A DNA stretch of 64,000 bases from Schaalia vaccimaxillae DSM 15804 (GCF_000420425.1 NZ_ATUX01000009.1:142019-206018); one strand, 5' to 3'; positions 17,602 to 26,759 are shown, numbered from the stretch's first letter. A program made the numbers and translations. Notes: generated by a model from the letters alone, not told the origin.

Positions 17602-17675
17602 CGCGGGGTGGAGCAGTTCGGTAGCTCGCCGGGCTCATAACCCGGAGGTCGCAGGTTCAAATCCTGTCCCCGCTA
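17602..17675 (+). tRNA. Initiator tRNA-fMet (CAU)
   Basis: 74 nt from the acceptor CGCGGGG to the discriminator A, with anticodon CAT in the loop CTCATAA. The 3' acceptor strand CCCCGCT pairs with the 5' strand except C1-U72, and the anticodon stem has three G-C pairs next to the loop; these are initiator features and match mycobacterial tRNA-fMet. The T-arm GGTTCAAATCC is intact. CCA is not encoded (the next bases are CTA), so it must be added. Confidence 0.97.
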
Positions 17676-17695
17676 CTAACACCGCAAGGTATTGG

Positions 17696-17724
17696 TCCCC
17701 GATCCAATTTGGGTCGGGGATTTT
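17696..17724 (+). terminator. Rho-independent terminator of tRNA-fMet
   Basis: Ten-bp stem TCCCCGATCC / GGGTCGGGGA (one G-T pair), 5-nt loop, followed by TTTTGTTT, 20 nt after the tRNA. Confidence 0.88.
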
Positions 17725-17852
17725 GTTTACCTGTGTTCTGTTGCCCACCGGGCATTTAGGTATTGCACATGCCAATGATCGCAAACACCTGCTTTTGCGT
17801 GGTCTCAACCGCGAGGGACGCACATAAATTTCCCGAGGGACGCATTGTCGAA

Positions 17853-18182
17853 TCAGGGCTTGATATACGCCAAACCTTGCTGTGTGAGTTCACCGATGGC
17901 GGGGATCGCTGCGGGAACTGTTCCGCACCATGTGGGTAGAGATTCGCGCGCGATTTTATGGTTCCTTATTGATCTCTCACATACGACAAAGGCTGTTCCG
18001 TGGTCTGCCGCTTTTTTCATTGCCTGGGTCCAGTCGTTGTCTCCTTGAAGAACATAGATCGCTGTGCCATTGATGACGACAATGATCTGGTCTGCACGAT
18101 TCTGTTCAATCATATTGTTGAGGTTGCTCAATGCAGCTGGCCAACGATCTGCCTCAGTCATGTGGAGAAGGAAAGATTTCAC
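17853..18182 (-). CDS. DsrE-like protein
   Basis: A 109-aa soluble protein with the fold pattern of the DsrE/DsrF family: a first strand KSFLLHMTEADRW, a helix with AALSNLNNMI, then ADQIIVVINGTAIYVL and a C-terminal CGTVPAAIPAIGELTQQGLAYIKP. One Cys (CERSI) is near the position used by sulfur-carrier relatives, but the match is not exact, so sulfur transfer is only a possibility. The start is a GTG with a weak ribosome site. It stands alone between tRNA-fMet and the leftward ABC operon. Confidence 0.7.
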   Translation of the reverse strand: MKSFLLHMTEADRWPAALSNLNNMIEQNRADQIIVVINGTAIYVLQGDNDWTQAMKKAADHGTAFVVCERSIRNHKIARESLPTWCGTVPAAIPAIGELTQQGLAYIKP

Positions 18183-18272
18183 GGGCTCGATAGTATTCGG
18201 CTGGTTGGGGGCGAATCAATAGCGCCGATACAACCATCAACCTTTAAGCGCTAGGTTCGCTCTGTCCATGTA

Positions 18273-19442
18273 TTACCGACCACCCACTTGGTGGTGCCGG
18301 AAGAGCCAGGCTGCACAGGGCAGACAGATAGCAATCAGAGCGATGTAAAGGACTGCGCCGGCGGTTAAATGGTCGATTACAAATCCGCCGATATCAAAAG
18401 ATATGTATGAATCGAACAGTCCAGAAATTGACGAAACCCCGTCAATCGTTAAGGACTTCATTTTCCGCCATTCTGGAGAAGTGCCTAATCCCAGTAATGG
18501 CAGGAAAATAATGAAAGCAATCATTGCTGCGGTCGTCAGAGCAGAAACGAACTTTGCTGACAAGGCAACGGCAACTGCAGCGATTGCTAAAGCTATGACG
18601 AGTAAAAGAACCAGACCGATACCGGTTGCCTGACTTAGGGTTAGATTATACGGAGCGGTCGGCACGTAGCGTTGAATTGGTAAGGAAGCCCCCTTCGGTC
18701 CGATCAAGGCTAGTAAAGATCCAACCAACGTCAGTGACGCAATCACTTCATAAATGGCGGCATATAGCATCGCGGCTATCAACTTCGCAGTTACCAGTGT
18801 TGTTCGGCCTCGTGCAGAAGCCAGAATGACAGCGTCGGTGCCGTCACGGTATTCGCGTGAAAACACCGAGGCCAGGGTAATACCGATTCCGAGGATCGGG
18901 ACACACAGGAACCCTAAACAATCGAGGACCTGTAACCAGCCAAATCCTGAGCCGTAGGCGAATGGAGTGGGAACAGACTTCAGCTTGCCCATCCAGAATT
19001 GCCTTTCGGCTGGCGAATAGATGAAGCCATCTGCGGCAGCGCGATCGAATCCGGATTCAACCTGATAGTGCAGTTGCTGATAAAAGTCCAGCTCTGAGTT
19101 TTCCATTGCTGACATGGCGTCTTCAACCCGATACCCTCCCTTCATCCATGGCGACAAAATGTACATCATGTCGACTTGATCAACCTCGTCTGCAAGTTTT
19201 CCGCTGGTGGGTTGACCGGCTTCAACCCAACGGCGTACTTTCTCGTACTCATCCGACAGTCGCTCGGTAGTCAGTGGCCCAGCATGAGATTCTGCAGAGC
19301 GGTCAGTGGCAATCATGTCTGTCGATTCAGTGACGTTCATAACTGCGACGAATATCAGGAAAAGCAGGATTGATATGTTCAATGCACGGGTGAACCAAGT
19401 GTTCAACAGCTTCTTGACTTCGAAGGCCACTAGCTGCTTCAT
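18273..19442 (-). CDS. ABC-2 type transporter permease
   Basis: A 389-aa membrane protein: one N-terminal membrane helix (about 15-37), a long extracytoplasmic loop of some 130 residues rich in charged residues, then five helices from about residue 165 to the end, including LGFLCVPILGIGITLASVF. This topology is that of ABC-2 exporter permeases. Its start overlaps the stop of the ATP-binding gene by 4 nt, so the two are translated together. The substrate is unknown. It is the last gene of the sigma factor operon. Confidence 0.85.
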   Translation of the reverse strand: MKQLVAFEVKKLLNTWFTRALNISILLFLIFVAVMNVTESTDMIATDRSAESHAGPLTTERLSDEYEKVRRWVEAGQPTSGKLADEVDQVDMMYILSPWMKGGYRVEDAMSAMENSELDFYQQLHYQVESGFDRAAADGFIYSPAERQFWMGKLKSVPTPFAYGSGFGWLQVLDCLGFLCVPILGIGITLASVFSREYRDGTDAVILASARGRTTLVTAKLIAAMLYAAIYEVIASLTLVGSLLALIGPKGASLPIQRYVPTAPYNLTLSQATGIGLVLLLVIALAIAAVAVALSAKFVSALTTAAMIAFIIFLPLLGLGTSPEWRKMKSLTIDGVSSISGLFDSYISFDIGGFVIDHLTAGAVLYIALIAICLPCAAWLFRHHQVGGR

Positions 19443-20347
19443 CGCTTATCCTCCGGTTCGTTTGTCGTAGTACCCGCCTGGGTTTCGTTGAAGGCATCGA
19501 GGTAATAGTCCTCAAGAGTTGGACTTATGGATTCGGCGTCTGGTGTGGGCGGATAGGGGCCGACCGTGCGAATTATGGCGTTCCCGGTGGGCGAATACCT
19601 CAGATCGGTGATGCAATGTTCTAGATCGATTCTGTTGAGTTCGCTGGGTGAAACCTCCGTCCGCCAAGTCCTTCCCTGAGCGAGTGCAGCGACCTGCTCA
19701 GGTGTTCCGTGGGCAGTGAGGGCGCCGTTGTTCATGATGATGACCTGATCCGCAATTGTGTCGACGTCCGAGACAATATGGGTGCAGAGAAGCACGATGC
19801 GATCCTGCGCGATTGTTGTCACCAGATTTCGGAAGCGAACGCGTTCTTTTGGATCGAGTCCAGCGGTCGGTTCGTCAAGTACTAGGAGGTCTGGATTGGC
19901 AAGAATGGCTTGCGCAATACCGAGGCGTTGCTTGAGTCCTCCCGACAAAGTACGGATTTTTGCATGGCGTCGATCTTCGTTCAATCCCACGCTTTGTAAA
20001 GCCTGTGAGATGTATTTTCTTGCTTCGCCCTTCTTCATTCCTTTGAGGCAAGCCATGTAATTCATGAAGTCTTCAACTGTGAATTCTGGATAGTAGCCGA
20101 AATCCTGCGGGAGATAGCCTAGAAGGCGTCGGTACTTTTCACCCATATCCAATATGGATTCGCCAGCCCACAACACTCTTCCGGATGTGGGGCGCAGGAT
20201 TGAACAGATGATGCGCATCAGAGTGGTTTTCCCAGCACCATTAGGACCCAGTAACCCATAAATTCCAGGGGTCAAGGTCAGGCTCAGATCGTCAACAGCC
20301 GTAGTCGTTCCGTATTTTTTCGACACATGCTCGATTGACAGAACCAT
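19439..20347 (-). CDS. ABC transporter ATP-binding protein
   Basis: A 302-aa ATPase with Walker A GPNGAGKTT at about residues 35-43, Q-loop in LGYLPQDFGYYPEFT, ABC signature LSGGLKQRLGIAQA near residue 138 and Walker B LLVLDEPTAGLDP. The C-terminal 70 residues form a regulatory extension that includes a YSPTGNAIIRTVG segment. GAAAGGAT lies upstream of ATG 20347. It partners the overlapping permease gene, giving a multi-drug/peptide-type (ABC-2) exporter. Substrate not predictable. Confidence 0.94.
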   Translation of the reverse strand: MVLSIEHVSKKYGTTTAVDDLSLTLTPGIYGLLGPNGAGKTTLMRIICSILRPTSGRVLWAGESILDMGEKYRRLLGYLPQDFGYYPEFTVEDFMNYMACLKGMKKGEARKYISQALQSVGLNEDRRHAKIRTLSGGLKQRLGIAQAILANPDLLVLDEPTAGLDPKERVRFRNLVTTIAQDRIVLLCTHIVSDVDTIADQVIIMNNGALTAHGTPEQVAALAQGRTWRTEVSPSELNRIDLEHCITDLRYSPTGNAIIRTVGPYPPTPDAESISPTLEDYYLDAFNETQAGTTTNEPEDKR

Positions 20348-20371
20348 GAGTGGATATCCTTTCTCAATGAC

Positions 20372-21175
20372 TTAGGAATGCAGCTGAAGGCGGATTTCGG
20401 GTAAACCTGGGATTTGAAGCGGAGCCTTCGAAGTGGCTTGGCTCAACCAAGAAAAAAGTTCTCGGGCTAGCCAGAACACAGAGAGCGTCACGGCACAGAC
20501 CCAGACGCCTGCCGAAAGCATGCTGAATGTCAGCGGTAGAACTTCTGCCGTCAGAATGCATAAAGCGAAAACAAAAGCTCCCCAGGCAAAAGTGCTGGTG
20601 ATGACGGCGTCGCGCGGACACAATCTGCTAATGGTTAAAGCTCCCGCAGTTAGTGCGAAATACGGCGTAAACGACATTGCAATCAGAACAATGAAAGGAG
20701 TGGGTTCTAAGAACGAGCAGATCACTGTCGTTACGAAGAGGAAGAGACTGCTGGTAAAACCGGTGACAATTAGCTTGCCAAAGGCTGCTGAAGCGTCATT
20801 GAAAGGGCAGACGGCTTCCAGCTCGCTTAATCCCGTGGCGTAACTACGGGGTAGCTCGATGACCCCCAACAGAGCAATGACTGCTCCTGCAGTAGAGAGC
20901 AGATTCTGGACTGTATCCGGTGAGTGTGTCGCTTGGACTGCGATGATAATGAGAGTGGCAACTAAGAGTTGTAACAGGAAAATTCGCAGCCGGATCCACC
21001 GAGCCTGTTCTGCAAGAAAACCTAGTGTCACCACTAAATCAATCTGTCTTACGGGTATGGGGGTATTGCGAAGGGCTTGGAGTAGGGCCTCAAAGTGTTC
21101 TGGACGGGCCAATGGTCGTTGCTGTTCAAAATGATCTCTGAGGAACGTCTCGATTTCTGGGTTGTTCTTCTTCAT
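20372..21175 (-). CDS. Six-helix membrane protein of unknown function
   Basis: A 267-aa protein with a cytoplasmic N-terminal region of about 70 residues (charged, ending IPVRQIDLVVTLGFLAEQARW) and about six membrane helices (first IFLLQLLVATLIIIAVQA, second LSTAGAVIALLGVIELP). No zinc-binding anti-sigma (zf-HC2) motif or transporter signature is seen. It overlaps the sigma factor gene by 4 nt and precedes the ABC genes by 24 nt, so by context it is a candidate membrane sensor or anti-sigma factor, or a transporter accessory subunit. Function is not known. Confidence 0.7.
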   Translation of the reverse strand: MKKNNPEIETFLRDHFEQQRPLARPEHFEALLQALRNTPIPVRQIDLVVTLGFLAEQARWIRLRIFLLQLLVATLIIIAVQATHSPDTVQNLLSTAGAVIALLGVIELPRSYATGLSELEAVCPFNDASAAFGKLIVTGFTSSLFLFVTTVICSFLEPTPFIVLIAMSFTPYFALTAGALTISRLCPRDAVITSTFAWGAFVFALCILTAEVLPLTFSMLSAGVWVCAVTLSVFWLARELFSWLSQATSKAPLQIPGLPEIRLQLHS

Positions 21176-21660
21176 CGGTGTGCTTCTTTCGAGTGAGGAG
21201 CTGCGTCGTTCACACTGAGAAGCTCGGCGAGCATATTCAGTGCTTGACGCCGTCGACGTGCGGCAGAGAATCGGGAAATCGACAAGACCGCTGCGGTTTC
21301 AGACATAGACAGGCCGTAGCTGTAGATCAGTTCGATAACATCGGCTAATTCTTCTGGCAGACTGTCGATGGCGAGACTGATTTCTGATGAATCTGAATTC
21401 TGAGGTAGAGAATCAGGTAGGGGGTCAGTTAGTACACGTTTGCGTGCTAAATCGATGCAAACATTGCGAGCAATGGTCATAACCAAAGCAGAATTTCTGC
21501 CAATGTTGTGCACACCTGGAGCGGCTTTGACGAGGCGTAAATAGACTTCTTGCGTTGCATCTTCGGCCTCTGCTTGCGTATAAGTGCGCCTGCGGCAATA
21601 TGCGAGCACATTCGGATAGGTCTCTCGCGCAATAGCCTCGATTTGGTCGCTTGTCAGCAC
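21172..21660 (-). CDS. ECF-type RNA polymerase sigma-70 factor
   Basis: A 162-aa sigma factor. Region 2 is in the first 80 residues (EAEDATQEVYLRLVKAAP, then ALVMTIARNVCIDLARKRV for core binding and -10 recognition). Region 4 (about 105-150) has the helix-turn-helix SMSETAAVLSISRFSAARRRR. The start is a GTG at 21660, with AGGAGGTGA ending 5 nt upstream, an unusually strong ribosome site. The stop overlaps the next gene by 4 nt. It heads a four-gene leftward operon and probably directs transcription of it, which is inference. Confidence 0.9.
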   Translation of the reverse strand: MLTSDQIEAIARETYPNVLAYCRRRTYTQAEAEDATQEVYLRLVKAAPGVHNIGRNSALVMTIARNVCIDLARKRVLTDPLPDSLPQNSDSSEISLAIDSLPEELADVIELIYSYGLSMSETAAVLSISRFSAARRRRQALNMLAELLSVNDAAPHSKEAHR

Positions 21661-21890
21661 AACATCACCTCCTGTATCAAATAACGCAGCTGAGCAGGAA
21701 AATGAGCGCTGTTAATGCATTTTTAGGCGTGGTATGAGTCACAAACGGGGTGGCTTCCATGTACTTGGGTGAGATTGTCCAAGTAACAAGAAACCACTGA
21801 TGCCACGCGCAGATTAGAAGCATCGATGCTTGCGAGGTGTTGGTGCAAACCAGATTTCCTCATTAGCCACACCAGGAGCAAGATGGACGG

Positions 21891-22967
21891 GTGCGCAAAG
21901 AACTCACGTCCTATCTACCAGGTGTCCTGATTAGCCTCGTCGTCGCCCTCGTCGCAGTGGCTATCAACCAGCGCTTCGCAGTCTTGTCCTCAATGGTGGT
22001 GGCGATTGTTATCGGGGTTCTACTGCGCAACACCAACCTCTTGCCCGCCCAGGCAGATGCGGGCCTGAAATTCACCGCGAAGAAGATTCTGCGGCTCGGC
22101 GTCGTCCTCCTCGGACTGCGCCTTTCGATCCCAGCCGTCCTGTTGCTGGGGTGGCAAGCCATCATGGTGATCGTGGTGACGGTTGTCAGCGTCTTTGCTG
22201 CCACGATCGCCCTGGGACGCATTATGCGGATCTCACGCGCCACCACAATCCTGACAGCAACAGGCACCGCAATCTGTGGAGCTGCAGCAGTCGCCGGAAT
22301 GAGCGCCGTCATCCGGCCCGAAAACAAGTCCGATGACGTCGAGGACGCCGCCACCACCGCAATCGCTTCGGTAACAATCTTCGGCACCCTCGAAATCTTC
22401 CTTCTTCCGCTTCTCATCCAAGCTCTATGCCTGCCAACGACCCCCGCAGGAGTGTGGACGGGTGCCGCCGTGCACGAGGTCGGACAAGTCGTCGCAACCG
22501 CAGGATCCATCTCCCAACAGATCCTCGACGTTGCAGTCGTCGCCAAGCTTGGGCGTGTTGTTCTACTGGCCCCGCTGGTCGCCCTCATGGGGGTGGTGGA
22601 GTCTCGGCGCATCGACCGCAACCGCCAGACGTTCGCCAACACGACGGTCTTGATCACTGACCCCAGCGATCTCCAGACACCACAGCAGACTCGCTCCAAG
22701 ACCCCGATTATTCCGCTCTTTGTTCTGGGATTCCTCGTGATGGTGTTGGTCAGAGCCTTGACCGATACGATGGTTGATCCAGCAGTTTTTGATCACTTCA
22801 ACACCGCCGCCACTTTCCTACTGACCATGGCCATGTTTGCTATGGGCTCTGATGTGCGCCTGGGACGCATCCTCAAAACCGGCCTGGGAGCCTTGAGCCT
22901 CGGATTAGCGGCAGGCCTCGTATCCTTGCTTGTTTCTCTCGCAGGGGTGCTGCTTCTCCTAGCGTGA
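21891..22967 (+). CDS. YeiH family putative sulfate exporter (UPF0324)
   Basis: A 358-aa membrane protein with about ten hydrophobic segments. The N-terminal VVAIVIGVLLRNTNLLPA and the following GLKFTAKKILRLGVVLLGLRLS are the typical YeiH signature, and ILTATGTAICGAAAVAG and the AAVHEVGQVVATA stretch are also conserved. The start is a GTG at 21891 preceded by AGGAGC. The family is annotated as a putative sulfate exporter on weak evidence. It is divergent from the sigma factor gene across 230 nt. Confidence 0.9.
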   Translation: MRKELTSYLPGVLISLVVALVAVAINQRFAVLSSMVVAIVIGVLLRNTNLLPAQADAGLKFTAKKILRLGVVLLGLRLSIPAVLLLGWQAIMVIVVTVVSVFAATIALGRIMRISRATTILTATGTAICGAAAVAGMSAVIRPENKSDDVEDAATTAIASVTIFGTLEIFLLPLLIQALCLPTTPAGVWTGAAVHEVGQVVATAGSISQQILDVAVVAKLGRVVLLAPLVALMGVVESRRIDRNRQTFANTTVLITDPSDLQTPQQTRSKTPIIPLFVLGFLVMVLVRALTDTMVDPAVFDHFNTAATFLLTMAMFAMGSDVRLGRILKTGLGALSLGLAAGLVSLLVSLAGVLLLLA

Positions 22968-23087
22968 AGTGTTCTGACGAGCGCCACGCATTCACCCCTT
23001 TTGTCTGCGCTTCGTGTTCCTAGCTGCTCGAGGCCGCAGGAATTGATGGATAGGAGTGCCCTGAGCCTCGCACAGAGACTTGACAAG

Positions 23088-24356
23088 TCAGCTGCGGCGC
23101 AAAACCTCACGCAATTTAACCCGCGATCCCATGCGCATGACAGCGCGCGTGTAGATCACTGCACCCAACTTGACCAAGAGGGGAATAACCACCAGACACA
23201 GGGCCACGGCAATGCCTTGCTCCATCCATGAAGACACTCCGAACACCAGACGTGCCGGCATGAGGAAGATGCTCAAAGGCGGAATGTAGCTGAGGATTCG
23301 CCAAATCGAACCATTCGGGTCGCTTGCCAGCATGATTGACGCGAAGTAAGGAGCCATGGCTAGGAGCATCAGCGGCATGGTCACGTTACCGATGTCTTCT
23401 TGGCGCGAAACCAAAGCACCGGCTGCGCCAAAGAGGACCGCATAGAATGCAAAGCCCACAACCATCCAGACCAGTGCCATAACAATGACTGCATCCAGAG
23501 GAATAGCTTCAGTGGGTAAAACGCCGGTGACAGCTGCGGTGATGCCGGCAGACAATCCGATGAGCCCATAAGACACGATCACTGCGGTACCAATACCGAT
23601 AACTTTTCCTGCCAGCAACGAGGTCGGGCGCACACATGCTAAAAGGATTTCAACAATACGGCTGGATTTCTCCTCAACGACCCCCATTGCGATCGCACTC
23701 CCTCCCCCCAAAATGACAATGAAGAGCAGGATGTTAATAGCCATGAGTACGATGTATCGAGCACCAAAAGCCTCATCAGCGGAGCTCGAAGGTTCGAGAG
23801 CGGTCACCTGGGGAATTGCTGTATTCAAAGCCGCGCTAAGTTCTGTGGTGGTACCACCCAAGCGAGTGAACTCTTGAGCAAGCGCACTTTCCTGCAAAGC
23901 AGCAGTCAGGCCACTGTTGACAGCTGAAGGCACGTCCTCGCACACGAGTAGTGCGACGGGAGTGGAGCCCACATTCACGAGCGCATCGATGCGGGCGGCC
24001 TCGTCCTCGGGCTCGTCGCACAGTAGCGGTGCTAACGCATCAACGTTGGCATCACTGGCGGCGATCGAAACCGGCATGCCCGATACCGTCACTTGCTTCA
24101 TGTGAGACTCAATGGCAGTTGTGACCTGCGGATTCGAACCCACAATGGTCATCCGGTAGGGCTCTTGGGAGCCGCCACCAAAGATCGAGTACGCGACGAT
24201 GCTTAGGACAGCCACTGCCAACATGATCATCGTGGAGATCACTGATGACTTTTTGAGCAGGTGGGTGCGAAGCTCTCGGCCTGCTACTAGTTGGATTTCT
24301 GCAGCCGCCGACATTGCGCCAGCCGTTTTGGGGCGTCGGGTAGGTGTAGAAGCCAT
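23088..24356 (-). CDS. ABC-2 type permease, NatB-like
   Basis: A 422-aa permease: an N-terminal helix near residues 39-58 (STMIMLAVAVLSIVAYSIFG), a long extracytoplasmic domain up to about residue 205, then five further helices starting IVLMAINILLFIVILGGG. The EEKSSRIVEILLACVRPTSLLAGKVIGIG stretch is typical of NatB/YhaP-type sodium or drug efflux permeases (ABC-2 transporter family). It begins 2 nt after the ATPase stop, so the two are coupled. Confidence 0.9.
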   Translation of the reverse strand: MASTPTRRPKTAGAMSAAAEIQLVAGRELRTHLLKKSSVISTMIMLAVAVLSIVAYSIFGGGSQEPYRMTIVGSNPQVTTAIESHMKQVTVSGMPVSIAASDANVDALAPLLCDEPEDEAARIDALVNVGSTPVALLVCEDVPSAVNSGLTAALQESALAQEFTRLGGTTTELSAALNTAIPQVTALEPSSSADEAFGARYIVLMAINILLFIVILGGGSAIAMGVVEEKSSRIVEILLACVRPTSLLAGKVIGIGTAVIVSYGLIGLSAGITAAVTGVLPTEAIPLDAVIVMALVWMVVGFAFYAVLFGAAGALVSRQEDIGNVTMPLMLLAMAPYFASIMLASDPNGSIWRILSYIPPLSIFLMPARLVFGVSSWMEQGIAVALCLVVIPLLVKLGAVIYTRAVMRMGSRVKLREVLRRS

Positions 24357-24358
24357 AG

Positions 24359-25282
24359 TTAGTTCTCCTTCGCCTCGGTGTGAGCCGAACCGTCAGCCAA
24401 AGCATCGCGGAAAATTTCGGTCAGAGGCCGACGAACCGGGCCCAACTCTCGGACATGTCCCAGGCTTTGGGCGGCAGCGAGCAACGGCTGCTCGTCGTCC
24501 CCACCAGCCGTAATCGTCACCTGCCCCGACTCGTCAGCGGATACGTCCTCGTTCGGCAGGCCAAGTGACAGCCCTGGGGTCACGGGGGAAAGAGGATCAA
24601 CCACGACTCGCCACCGAGGCTCATCCGTCGCCTGTAATTCAGCAATAGTCCCGTCAGCAACCAAGCGGCCCGCGCGAATGATGACAATGCGGTCGCACAA
24701 ACGCTGGACAACATCAAGTTGATGGGAGGAGAACAGAGTCGGCACGCCAGCGCGGGCGCGATCTTCCAGCACCTCGCTCATCACGTCCACGGCCACGGGG
24801 TCGAGGCCAGAAAAAGGCTCATCCAAAATCAATAATCCTGGGTCAGACACCAGGGCTGCGGCCAGTTGGACTCGCTGTTGATTGCCCAGACTGAGTTTTT
24901 GCACATCGTCGCCGCGTCGTTCGCTAATCCCCAGACGTTGCGTCCATTCCTCGGTTGCACGCCTCGCTTGGCTGGCATTCACTCCGTGGAGTCGGGCGAG
25001 GTAGGTGAGCTGTTCGCCCACTTTCATCTTCGGATACAGGCCGCGTTCTTCAGGCATGTAGCCAATGCGGCGCCGCATCGAAGCATCCAGGGGTTTGCCT
25101 TCCCAAGAGACGCTACCGGCATCAGCTTCCAACACTCCCATGGTGATACGCATCGCTGTGGACTTGCCGGCGCCGTTGGCTCCAACGAAACCTACGATTT
25201 CGTTGCTGCCAACACTCAATGAAAGGTCAGAAAGGGCTTGGATTGAGCCGAAACTCTTCGTCAAGCCTGACATGGTGAGCAT
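24359..25282 (-). CDS. ABC transporter ATP-binding protein, NatA-like
   Basis: A 307-aa ATPase with Walker A GANGAGKST (residues about 33-41), signature LSLGNQQRVQLAAAL (the usual SGGQ is SLGN) and Walker B LLILDEPFSGLDP. A C-terminal domain of about 95 residues includes many acidic residues and may be regulatory. The start ATG 25282 is preferred because CAGGAGT lies 6 nt upstream; the open frame extends 11 codons further. With the NatB-like permease it forms an exporter of unknown substrate. Confidence 0.94.
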   Translation of the reverse strand: MLTMSGLTKSFGSIQALSDLSLSVGSNEIVGFVGANGAGKSTAMRITMGVLEADAGSVSWEGKPLDASMRRRIGYMPEERGLYPKMKVGEQLTYLARLHGVNASQARRATEEWTQRLGISERRGDDVQKLSLGNQQRVQLAAALVSDPGLLILDEPFSGLDPVAVDVMSEVLEDRARAGVPTLFSSHQLDVVQRLCDRIVIIRAGRLVADGTIAELQATDEPRWRVVVDPLSPVTPGLSLGLPNEDVSADESGQVTITAGGDDEQPLLAAAQSLGHVRELGPVRRPLTEIFRDALADGSAHTEAKEN

Positions 25283-25384
25283 GGGTACTCCTGTCTGGTT
25301 GAAAATGTGCCGCAATTATTGCACGGGGGTTAGGCGCACCTGGGCGGATAACCCGACCGGGAATCAGGCATATGATCGATAGTT

Positions 25385-26242
25385 GTGACCCACCCGAACC
25401 CTGGCACTGACCAAGCTGCTTCCAATACGCCCCACGTTGCGAAACCTTCGCAGTGGCCACGAGGCCGCAGCCTCGCCCTCGTCATTATCACGGGAGTATG
25501 TGCTGGTTTTCTTTCCGGACTCTTCGGAGTTGGTGGCGGATTGGTGATAGTTCCGGCGCTCATGGCGGTGTTGGGTATGGATCAGCGCCGCGCCTCGGCA
25601 ACCTCTTTGGTCGCGATTGTTTTAACCGCCGTGGTTGGTGCGATTTCCTACGCTTCGACGGGCCAGATTTCGCTCATTGCTACCGCGTTCGTCGTTGTAG
25701 GAGCGCTGGTGGGCTCTCAAATCGGAGTATGGCTGCTTCGCATACTGCCCGACAAAGTACTGCCATGGATTTTCGTTGGCTTCGCCGTTTTTGTCATTGT
25801 TTCCCAACAATTCCAAGTGCCGGTGCGCGAGGGCGCGATCAGCATTGACGTGTGGTCGTGCGCCGCCATGATCCTGGTGGGTTTGCTATCTGGAATCCTC
25901 TCGGGATTGGTTGGCGTGGGCGGAGGAGCAGTGATCGTCCCCGGGTTGGAACTGGTTGTGGGTGCGGGAGACTTGCTGGCGCGCGGCACATCCCTGCTGG
26001 CGATGATTCCCACCGCTTTGGCTGGAACCTACACGAACTTTAAGCACCGCATGGTTGATCTTTGCGTCGGCGTCTTGGTAGGCATTGGAGCAGCCGCAAC
26101 CGCGCCCGTTGGAACCTGGATCGCAGGCCTCATCAGTCCCGAAACGGGCAACATCTTGTTCGCAATCTTCTTGGTCTGTGTCATTGCAAATACTTTGCGC
26201 AAAGCCAGGAAGCAGGCCAAAGTCAAGGGAAAGACCGTTTAG
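25385..26242 (+). CDS. TSUP family (TauE/SafE) permease
   Basis: A 285-aa membrane protein with eight predicted helices in two repeated halves, each starting with a GLFGVGGGLVIVPAL-type loop (near residues 43 and 180: SGLVGVGGGAVIVPGLEL), the signature of the sulfite/sulfonate exporter TauE/SafE (TSUP) family. The start is a GTG at 25385. It is divergent from the NatA-like gene and its 3' end overlaps the rhodanese lipoprotein gene by 4 nt. The pairing suggests a sulfur-compound substrate. Confidence 0.92.
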   Translation: MTHPNPGTDQAASNTPHVAKPSQWPRGRSLALVIITGVCAGFLSGLFGVGGGLVIVPALMAVLGMDQRRASATSLVAIVLTAVVGAISYASTGQISLIATAFVVVGALVGSQIGVWLLRILPDKVLPWIFVGFAVFVIVSQQFQVPVREGAISIDVWSCAAMILVGLLSGILSGLVGVGGGAVIVPGLELVVGAGDLLARGTSLLAMIPTALAGTYTNFKHRMVDLCVGVLVGIGAAATAPVGTWIAGLISPETGNILFAIFLVCVIANTLRKARKQAKVKGKTV

Positions 26243-26664
26243 TCGGTGACGATTTCAAGTCCCGTCGTTGCTGCAGCCTCTTCAACACCGCCGATATTTG
26301 TCACCTGGTTAAATCCCTGATTCTTCATGAGCTCCAACGCTTGCCCAGCACGGTTTCCACTGCGGCAATACAGCGTGTAGGTGCCGTTGGGGTCCAACTG
26401 GGTGATCTGTTCTTGGAAGTCGGCCGAATTGAAGTCGATATTGATGGCGCCTTCAAGGTGACCTTGCGCGAATTCTTCCGGGGTGCGCACGTCGATGAGC
26501 GTTCCCAGTTCTTCGGCGGTCATAGACGAGGACGAGGCTGACTGCGTCGCCCCTGGGGTCGAGTCAGCGCTGGAGTTGGTGGTGCACGCTGACATCGAAC
26601 CCACGATGAGGACACCGAGGGTGAGAGACGTAAAAACGCGGGTCAGTGACTTGGCCACAGTCAA
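26239..26664 (-). CDS. Rhodanese-domain lipoprotein
   Basis: A 141-aa secreted lipoprotein. A signal peptide (about residues 8-27) ends in a lipobox MSAC, giving Cys27 as the lipidation site. A Ser/Ala/Thr-rich linker precedes a single rhodanese domain with DVRTPEEFAQGHLEGAINI and the active Cys in YCRSGNRAGQ. By family it would carry a persulfide or act as thiosulfate sulfurtransferase at the cell surface. It is tail-to-tail with the TSUP permease, overlapping by 4 nt. Confidence 0.9.
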   Translation of the reverse strand: MTVAKSLTRVFTSLTLGVLIVGSMSACTTNSSADSTPGATQSASSSSMTAEELGTLIDVRTPEEFAQGHLEGAINIDFNSADFQEQITQLDPNGTYTLYCRSGNRAGQALELMKNQGFNQVTNIGGVEEAAATTGLEIVTD

Positions 26665-26759
26665 TCTCCAATCTGTCCAAGAGAATTGCTCTCATAGTGT
26701 GCCAGGTTGTACATGGAACGTGCACTAGAGGTGACTGCATTCGGGTTTAGTCTGGGCGG

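Noticed and set aside
17635..17823. 62-residue leftward frame ending AGTGFEPATSGL
   Set aside because: It runs antisense into the tRNA-fMet 3' end and is the classic spurious product created by the reverse strand of a tRNA T-arm; no ribosome site supports it.
21911..22699. Leftward frame of 262 codons over the YeiH gene
   Set aside because: Composition is rich in Arg, Thr and Ala typical of an antisense frame, with no recognisable domain.
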